NCBI GenBank assembly: GCA_025360065.1 | Contig: JANYCX010000012.1 | Span: forward strand, 1 to 36,324 | Length of the DNA stretch: 36,324 nt | Origin: Acetobacteraceae bacterium | GTDB taxonomy: Bacteria > Pseudomonadota > Alphaproteobacteria > Acetobacterales > Acetobacteraceae | Direction: 5' to 3' | In this document: positions 31,584 through 36,324 of the stretch, in pieces | Numbering within the stretch: position 1 is the first letter of the stretch | Layout: each line of letters starts with the position of its first letter | Program-made: the position numbers and the translations under genes | The notes under the pieces: generated by a model | The model's database searches: none | The model's input: only the letters and a program-made list of their open reading frames with translations | Told to the model about the DNA's origin: nothing

Positions 31584-32390
31584 ATGGACGGCGGCAGCGA
31601 GGCACGCAACATCACCATTCACCCGGCGGCGGATTTTGCGCCGATGCGGGCGGCGGGGCGGCTGGCGGCCGAAACCCTCGACATGATCGCCGATCATGTT
31701 CGGCCTGGGGTGACCACCGGCGCGCTCGATCGGATCTGCCACGACTTCATCCTGGCCCATGGCGCCACGCCGTCGCCGCTGAATTATCGCGGTTATCCCA
31801 AATCAGTGTGTATTTCGATCAACCATGTTGTCTGCCACGGCATTCCGGGTGATCGCACGCTTGATGCCGGGGATATCGCCAATATCGATGTGACCGTGAC
31901 GCTGAATGGCTGGTTTGGCGACAGCAGCCGGATGTATTGCGCCGGGACACCATCCACCAAGGCGCGCAACCTGATCGAGGTCACCCACGAAGCCCTGATG
32001 CGCGGCATCGCGGTGGTCAAGCCCGGTGCCCATTTCGGCGATATCGGCCATGCCATCCAGACCTACGCCGAAAGCCAGCGTTTTAGCGTGGTCCGGGATT
32101 TCTGCGGCCATGGCATTGGCCGGGTTTTTCACGCCGCCCCGAATGTGTTGCATTTCGGCCGCCGCGGCGAAGGCCCGGTGCTAAAGGCCGGGATGTTCTT
32201 CACCATTGAGCCGATGATTAATGCCGGCCGCCCCGAGGTCAAAGTGCTCGATGATGGGTGGACAGCGGTGACCCGCGACCGGTCATTGTCAGCGCAGTTC
32301 GAACATATGGTCGGTGTCACCGAAACCGGGGTCGAGATTTTCACTCCATCGCCCGGCGGATTGTTCAAGCCACCTTATCCAGCGGCCTGA
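31584..32390 (+). CDS. map: Methionine aminopeptidase type I
   Basis: This 268-residue cytoplasmic metalloprotease removes the initiator Met from new proteins. All five metal ligands are present: Asp102 (NIDVTV), Asp113 (FGDSSR), His176 (GHGIG), Glu209 (TIEPM) and Glu240 (QFEHM). The substrate-binding His85 is in VCHGIP. The conserved INHVVCHGIPGDR segment marks type I. Start ATG 31584 has GAGGGAG at 31571-31577. Length is typical. It is divergent from the small membrane-protein gene. The region after its stop contains only a decayed gene on the opposite strand. Confidence 0.96.
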   Translation: MDGGSEARNITIHPAADFAPMRAAGRLAAETLDMIADHVRPGVTTGALDRICHDFILAHGATPSPLNYRGYPKSVCISINHVVCHGIPGDRTLDAGDIANIDVTVTLNGWFGDSSRMYCAGTPSTKARNLIEVTHEALMRGIAVVKPGAHFGDIGHAIQTYAESQRFSVVRDFCGHGIGRVFHAAPNVLHFGRRGEGPVLKAGMFFTIEPMINAGRPEVKVLDDGWTAVTRDRSLSAQFEHMVGVTETGVEIFTPSPGGLFKPPYPAA

Positions 32391-32394
32391 CGCT

Positions 32395-32813
32395 TCACGG
32401 TTGGGTGAGGGTAAAGCGCGCCTGCGACGGTTTACCGTCAATCGTCAGGGCCAGAACCGCCGTTACCTTGCCGGTGGCGGGCCGCAGTGGAGAGCGGGAT
32501 GCGCAATTCGATGCCAACGCTGGTGTTATAGAACGTGCCAAGCGTGTCGCGGCGATGCGCGCGACCAAGCCGATTTCGGCGAGGTTTTCCCGCACTATCC
32601 TTGCGATCTTGAGACGTGAGTTCGCAGTTTGTGCGGTCGTGCGGGTGAGTTCGGCATCGGCCGCGGCTTCTCGCTGAACCCTCCCCGAGAAGCCATACCG
32701 GGGTGCTGAGACCGATCTGCGCCTCGCGCTGGCGTCGGTCGCGCAGGACCTGATCGGTTAAAAAATCTGCCGGAAACGATCGGGGCAATGGCGCACGCCA
32801 CAGCCCCGACCAA
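32395..32813 (-). pseudogene. Decayed outer-membrane efflux (TolC/CzcC-like) remnant
   Basis: Reading leftwards, pieces of one protein type appear in different frames. A signal-like ALVGAVACAIAPIVSG lies near 32810-32765. REAQIGLSTPVWLLGEG lies near 32720-32675. After a frame change, REAAADAELTRTTAQTANSRLKIARIVRENLAEIGL runs to about 32560. After another, TFYNTSVGIELRIPLSTAARHR lies near 32535-32475. The order and the VGIELRIPLSTAAR motif resemble TolC-family outer-membrane factors of CzcC type, but most of the roughly 400-residue protein is missing. A final piece in a third frame (TAVLALTIDGKPSQARFTLTQP, stop at 32395-32397) looks like the C-terminus of a separate beta-rich protein. This fills the 428-bp gap between map and lysR. 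It appears to be the scar of a deleted metal- or drug-efflux cluster. Confidence 0.6.
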
Positions 32814-32818
32814 TGCGT

Positions 32819-33700
32819 TCAGCGTCCGGCGAGTTGGGCCAGCAGGAAGTCGCGGAACACCGCCACCCGCTTGGAATTGCGCAATTCTTCTGGATAAACA
32901 AAATAGACATCAACCTTCGGCGCCTTGATGTCGGCCAAGACCTGCACCAGCCCGTCGGTTTCGGCGTGCATGTAGTCTGGCACCGCCGCGATGCCGAGCC
33001 CGGCTTTGGCGGCCACCAGCATGCCACGCAACGAATTCAGTTCCAGCAATGCCTTGCGCGGGCTGCCCGGCCGGCGACCGATTTCGGCAAGCCAGTTGAT
33101 GTCGGCAACTGGGGCATGATGATCCCCGAACAGGATCAGCCGGTGGGCGTCGAGTTCCTCGGCGGTTTTCGGGGTGCCGAATTTCTTGAGATATTCCGGC
33201 GATGCGCAGACATGCCATTCAATCGCGGTGAGATGGCGCTGCACCAGATCGGGCTGCTTGGGGGTGTGCATGCGCACCGCCACATCGGCTTCGCGCATTG
33301 CGAGGTCGAGATCAGTATCATCAAGCAGCAACTGCATGGTGATTTCAGCATATTGCTCAAGGAAGATCGGCAATCTTGGCGCCAGCCACGAGGACCCAAA
33401 GCCCACCGTGGTGGTGACCTTCAGCCGGCCCGCCGGCTTTTCCTTGCTTTCGGTGAGCAAGGCTTCGGTCATCGCCAGCTTGGCGAACACTTCGCGCACC
33501 GTGCGGTTCAGGCTCTCGCCTTGCTCGGTCAGGATCAGGCCGCGCGCATGGCGGTGGAACAGCGGCACTTGCAACGCTTCTTCGAGCGCCGAAATCTGGC
33601 GGGAAACCGCAGACTGGCTAAGGTTTAGCGTATCACCCGCATGGGTGAAACTGCCGGCTTCCGCAACCGCGTGAAAAACGCGCAGCTTGTCCCAATCCAT
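32819..33700 (-). CDS. LysR-family transcriptional regulator
   Basis: This 293-residue regulator has an N-terminal winged helix-turn-helix (residues about 1-60; MDWDKLRVFHAVAEAGSFT, then LNLSQSAVSRQISALEEAL). A linker helix and a periplasmic-binding-like effector domain (about 90-290) follow. Spacing to trxB upstream is 115 bp on the same strand. A trxB-lysR order occurs in several Rhodospirillales genomes, so it is probably a core-genome regulator rather than one of the catabolic operon, though control of the nearby catabolic genes cannot be excluded. LysR members usually act on a divergent neighbour; here the upstream neighbour is codirectional. Effector unknown. Its 3' end directly abuts the efflux remnant. 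Confidence 0.92.
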   Translation of the reverse strand: MDWDKLRVFHAVAEAGSFTHAGDTLNLSQSAVSRQISALEEALQVPLFHRHARGLILTEQGESLNRTVREVFAKLAMTEALLTESKEKPAGRLKVTTTVGFGSSWLAPRLPIFLEQYAEITMQLLLDDTDLDLAMREADVAVRMHTPKQPDLVQRHLTAIEWHVCASPEYLKKFGTPKTAEELDAHRLILFGDHHAPVADINWLAEIGRRPGSPRKALLELNSLRGMLVAAKAGLGIAAVPDYMHAETDGLVQVLADIKAPKVDVYFVYPEELRNSKRVAVFRDFLLAQLAGR

Positions 33701-33815
33701 GTCCTAAGCCTTCCACTGCCGCAGACCGCCATGATGATTCTGGCGCCGCTTGCTGTTGATACACACTTCAAGGCGACGCGCTTATCACGAATTGCCGAGT
33801 CGGCGCGGTTTCTTG

Positions 33816-34763
33816 TCAATCGATTTCGCCGGCGAGGTATTTTTCGACTTCGAGCGCCGCCATACAGCCAGTCCCGGCGGCCGTCACCGCCTGGCGCCAC
33901 ACCTTGTCCTGGACATCGCCGGCGGCAAACACGCCGGGGACCGAGGTTTGGGTGCTGCCGGCGGTGGTGACGATATAGCCATCGCTGTCGAGCGCGACAT
34001 GGCCGAGAAACGGCGCGGTGGTCGGGGAGTGGCCGATGGCGATGAACACGCCATCGAGCGCGATATCCTGGATGGCGCCGTGGGTGGTGTCGGCCAGCCT
34101 GATGCCGTTAACCGTTGCCGGGCTGCCGGCGCCAAGGATTTCCTCCACGCGATGGTTCCACAGAACTTTGATTTTCGGGTTGGCAAACAGCCGCTTCTGC
34201 AAGATTTTTTCGGCCCGGAAGCTGTCGCGGCGATGGATCACCAGGACTTCAGACGCATGGTGGGTCAGGTAAAGCGCTTCTTCCACGGCGGTGTTACCGC
34301 CACCGACCACGGCGACTTTCTTGCCACGGAAGAAAAAGCCGTCGCAGGTCGCGCACGCCGAAACCCCATAGCCACCCAAGCGTTTTTCGGACTCCAGACC
34401 CAGCCAGCGGGCCTGCGCGCCGGTTGCGATGATCACCGAAGCCGCAAGATAAATATCTCCGCCATCGCTGGTGCAGCGGAACGGGCGGGCGCTGAAATCA
34501 ACCTCAGTCACCAGATCATAAACGATTTTTGTGCCGACATGCTCGGCCTGCGCCTGCATCTGCTCCATCAACCAGGGGCCCTGGATGGTCTCGGCAAAGC
34601 CAGGATAGTTCTCGACATCGGTGGTGATGGTAAGCTGCCCGCCGGGCTGCATCCCCGCGAGCAGGATCGGCTCCAACCCGGCACGGGCAGCGTAGATGGC
34701 GGCTGTGTAGCCAGCCGGGCCAGCGCCGATGATTAGGACCTTGCAGCGATGGGTTTCAGGCAT
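33816..34763 (-). CDS. trxB: Thioredoxin-disulfide reductase
   Basis: This 315-residue flavoprotein reduces thioredoxin with NADPH. The FAD motif GAGPAGYTAA starts near residue 13. The redox-active disulfide is Cys137-Cys140 in ACATCDGFF. The NADPH motif GGGNTAVEEALYL begins near 154, and the C-terminal FAD-contact motif GVFAAGDVQDKVWRQA is intact. ATG 34763 was chosen because low-molecular-weight TrxR begins a few residues before the first Rossmann strand; upstream in-frame sequence to 34967 is not conserved-looking. No good Shine-Dalgarno is visible. It is divergent from the asparaginase gene across a 150-bp promoter region. Confidence 0.96.
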   Translation of the reverse strand: MPETHRCKVLIIGAGPAGYTAAIYAARAGLEPILLAGMQPGGQLTITTDVENYPGFAETIQGPWLMEQMQAQAEHVGTKIVYDLVTEVDFSARPFRCTSDGGDIYLAASVIIATGAQARWLGLESEKRLGGYGVSACATCDGFFFRGKKVAVVGGGNTAVEEALYLTHHASEVLVIHRRDSFRAEKILQKRLFANPKIKVLWNHRVEEILGAGSPATVNGIRLADTTHGAIQDIALDGVFIAIGHSPTTAPFLGHVALDSDGYIVTTAGSTQTSVPGVFAAGDVQDKVWRQAVTAAGTGCMAALEVEKYLAGEID

Positions 34764-34913
34764 TGGGAAATAGGGTCCGGAAAAGTGAGTATGGACCGAC
34801 GATAGGCAATTATCCTGCGCTTGGGAACCGATCGCCCGACTGCGGAGTGACACTGGCATCCGCGCCCGCCATCGGCTAACCCTCGCCGCAAGCAAAGCAA
34901 TTGGAGCCGTTGC

Positions 34914-35912
34914 ATGGACCCTGTTCTCGTCGAAATTACTCGTGGCGCGCGCGTCGAGTCGGTCCATCGTGGGGCAGCCATCGTGTTGGATGCCGTCGGT
35001 GGCACCATGTTCGCGGTTGGCGACGTTGATCAGCTGGTCTATCCGCGCAGCGCGGTCAAAGCGTTGCTGGCGCTGCCGATGGTTGAAACCGGGGCTGCTG
35101 ACCGGTTGGGGCTGACCGAGGCTGAAATCGCCTTTGCCTGCTCGTCACATAATGGCGAGGATTTCCACATCGCCGCCGCAGTATCGATGCTCGCCAAAGC
35201 CGGGCGGGACGTGTCGGCGCTGGAATGCGGCACCCATTGGCCGGGCTATGACAAGGCGACGCAAGCGCTCGCGGCATCAGGTGGCAAGCCATCGGCGTTG
35301 CATAATAACTGCTCGGGCAAGCATAGCGGCTTCATCTGCCTCGCCTGCGATCGCGGCGACGATCCGGCGGGCTATGTGAAGCCCGACCATCCCACCATGC
35401 GGGTGATTACGGCGGCGTTGGCGGATATGACGTCCGAACGACTCGACGACAGCAACATCGCCGTCGATGGCTGTTCGATCCCGACTTTTGCCATTCCGCT
35501 GCGGGCCTTGGCGTTGGCGTTTGCGCGCTTCGGCAGCGGCCAGGGACTGTCCGCCGAGCGCGCCGCCGCAACGCGACGCATCCGGGCCGCGGTTGCAGCC
35601 CATCCGGAAATGGTTGCCGGCACCGGGCGGTTCGATACCAAACTGATGGCTGCCCTCGGCGTCCGGGTGTTCGTGAAATCGGGCGCGGAAGGCGTATTCT
35701 GCGGTGCGATCCCGGAACTCGGCCTTGGCATTGCAGTCAAATGCGATGACGGGGCAGGGCGGGCGGCGCAGATTGCCACCGCCGCATTGGTGGCACGCTT
35801 TCTGCCACAGAACGGCGACCTGAGCATTCTCGAGGAGCTGTCGCGCCCGACGCTCACCAATTGGAACGGCATCCAGGTTGGCGAAATGCGCCCGACGGCG
35901 GCTTTGGGGTAA
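34914..35912 (+). CDS. Rhizobium-type (class 3) L-asparaginase
   Basis: This 332-residue enzyme belongs to the Rhizobium etli-type thermolabile asparaginase family (PF06089), unrelated to E. coli AnsA/AnsB. The SxxK pair Ser46-Lys49 (PRSAVK) matches the catalytic Ser-Lys of that family. The zinc-site residues Cys133, Lys136 and Cys187 are present (NNCSGKHSG and DGCSIPTF), as is SSHNGE. It hydrolyses asparagine to aspartate and ammonia, usually in the cytoplasm since no signal peptide is present. Start ATG 34914 has GGAG seven bases upstream. It is followed after 4 bp by an amidohydrolase, suggesting a two-gene amide/nitrogen-scavenging operon. Confidence 0.93.
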   Translation: MDPVLVEITRGARVESVHRGAAIVLDAVGGTMFAVGDVDQLVYPRSAVKALLALPMVETGAADRLGLTEAEIAFACSSHNGEDFHIAAAVSMLAKAGRDVSALECGTHWPGYDKATQALAASGGKPSALHNNCSGKHSGFICLACDRGDDPAGYVKPDHPTMRVITAALADMTSERLDDSNIAVDGCSIPTFAIPLRALALAFARFGSGQGLSAERAAATRRIRAAVAAHPEMVAGTGRFDTKLMAALGVRVFVKSGAEGVFCGAIPELGLGIAVKCDDGAGRAAQIATAALVARFLPQNGDLSILEELSRPTLTNWNGIQVGEMRPTAALG

Positions 35913-35916
35913 TCCG

Positions 35917-36324
35917 ATGTCATATGCAGAAACCATCCTGACCGGCGGTCGGATTTTTCGTGGCCTGCGCGAAGGCTTTGCCGAGGCCGTCGCCATCGCC
36001 AATGGTCGTGTCGTGGCGGTTGGCGACCGCGCCTCGGTGCTGGCGCTGGCCGGGCCGGATACCAAACGCATTGACCTCGCTGGCCGGATCGCAATTCCGG
36101 CGTTCAACGATTCGCATCAGCATCTGCTGCCGCTCGGCCTGACGATGGGGCAGGTTGACCTGCGGAACGAGGTCGCGCCGACCCTCGATGCGCTGCTGGG
36201 TGCCATTCGCGCGGCGGCCAGCCAGGCGCTCCCAGGGCAATGGATTCGCGGGCGTGGGTTTGACGATTCCGTGCTCGATGTCGGGCGCAATCCGACCGCC
36301 GATGAATTATCCGCCGCCGCCCCC
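35917..36324 (+). CDS. Amidohydrolase family protein, N-terminal part (runs off window)
   Basis: The frame is open from ATG 35917 to the window end (136 codons), beginning MSYAETILTGGRIFRGL. It has the composite-domain beta-sandwich start of metal-dependent amidohydrolases, the AIANGRVVAVGD motif, GRIAIPAFNDSHQHLLPLG with the HxH metal ligands, and a region like that of YtcJ-type (Amidohydro_3) enzymes (QWIRGRGFDDSVL). Such enzymes hydrolyse exocyclic or cyclic amide bonds. The 4-bp gap to the asparaginase gene suggests co-transcription. Catalytic residues further downstream are outside the window. Confidence 0.88.
   Translation, partial: MSYAETILTGGRIFRGLREGFAEAVAIANGRVVAVGDRASVLALAGPDTKRIDLAGRIAIPAFNDSHQHLLPLGLTMGQVDLRNEVAPTLDALLGAIRAAASQALPGQWIRGRGFDDSVLDVGRNPTADELSAAAP

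Noticed and set aside
32819-33700. LysR gene as the dedicated regulator of the catabolic operon
   Set aside because: It is 12 kb from the operon, beside trxB in an order seen in core genomes, and the dyad at 20073-20092 does not look like a LysR T-N11-A site.
33750-34736. Plus-strand frame opposite trxB
   Set aside because: trxB on the minus strand has all catalytic motifs. The plus frame has none.

Overview
This is a G+C-rich window with strong third-position GC bias, so long antisense reading frames are common and were ignored. Gene content points to an alphaproteobacterium. The comEC/gltX divergent pair, the trxB-lysR pair and a CTTCTTT-type palindromic intergenic element fit Rhodospirillales, probably Acetobacteraceae; the family call is from memory of similar genomes and is moderate. 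No tRNA, rRNA, CRISPR array, transposase or phage gene was seen.

Layout. 1-1139: the 3' end of a leucine-rich-repeat gene with 66-bp repeats, then a ribbon-helix-helix/PemK-type toxin-antitoxin pair. 1136-7054: comEC (minus), gltX (plus), then a polytopic membrane protein and a membrane-anchored family 2 glycosyltransferase. 7063-7198: a nested palindromic element. 7203-9070: an alpha/beta hydrolase and an SDR, transcribed divergently. 9081-20028: one tightly packed minus-strand catabolic operon. Read 5' to 3' it is iorA, iorB, Rieske oxygenase alpha, Rieske beta, acyl-CoA ligase, Cys-less thiolase-like protein, DUF35-type OB/zinc-ribbon protein fused to a degenerate SDR, isatin-hydrolase-like cyclase-family hydrolase, a 45-codon SDR remnant, and a TauE/SafE permease. 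20127-28827: a divergent plus-strand operon with a complete Opp-type ABC transporter (binding protein, two permeases, fused double ATPase), an acyl-CoA carboxyltransferase subunit and a Baeyer-Villiger-type flavin monooxygenase. 28900-31336: an orphan Opp-type binding protein and two paralogous single-span micro-membrane proteins on the minus strand. 31584-36324: map, a decayed outer-membrane efflux remnant, lysR, trxB, a Rhizobium-type L-asparaginase and the start of an amidohydrolase.

How the genes may work together. The minus-strand operon has the parts expected for indole-3-acetic acid (auxin) breakdown through the dioxindole/isatin route. The Rieske oxygenase would oxidise the indole ring and the ligase would make the CoA thioester. 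The Cys-less thiolase-like protein with its DUF35 partner resembles the Ltp2/ChsH2-DUF35 aldolase of steroid side-chain degradation and could split 3-hydroxy-2-oxindole-3-acetyl-CoA into isatin and acetyl-CoA. The cyclase-family enzyme closely resembles isatin hydrolase and would open isatin to isatinate. IorAB (2-oxoacid:ferredoxin oxidoreductase) would bring in indolepyruvate as indole-3-acetyl-CoA and could also supply reduced ferredoxin. A dyad in the divergent iorA/transporter promoter looks like a MarR-family operator, which fits published MarR-controlled auxin-degradation (iad) loci as I recall them. The substrate assignment is inference; the enzyme families are read directly from motifs.
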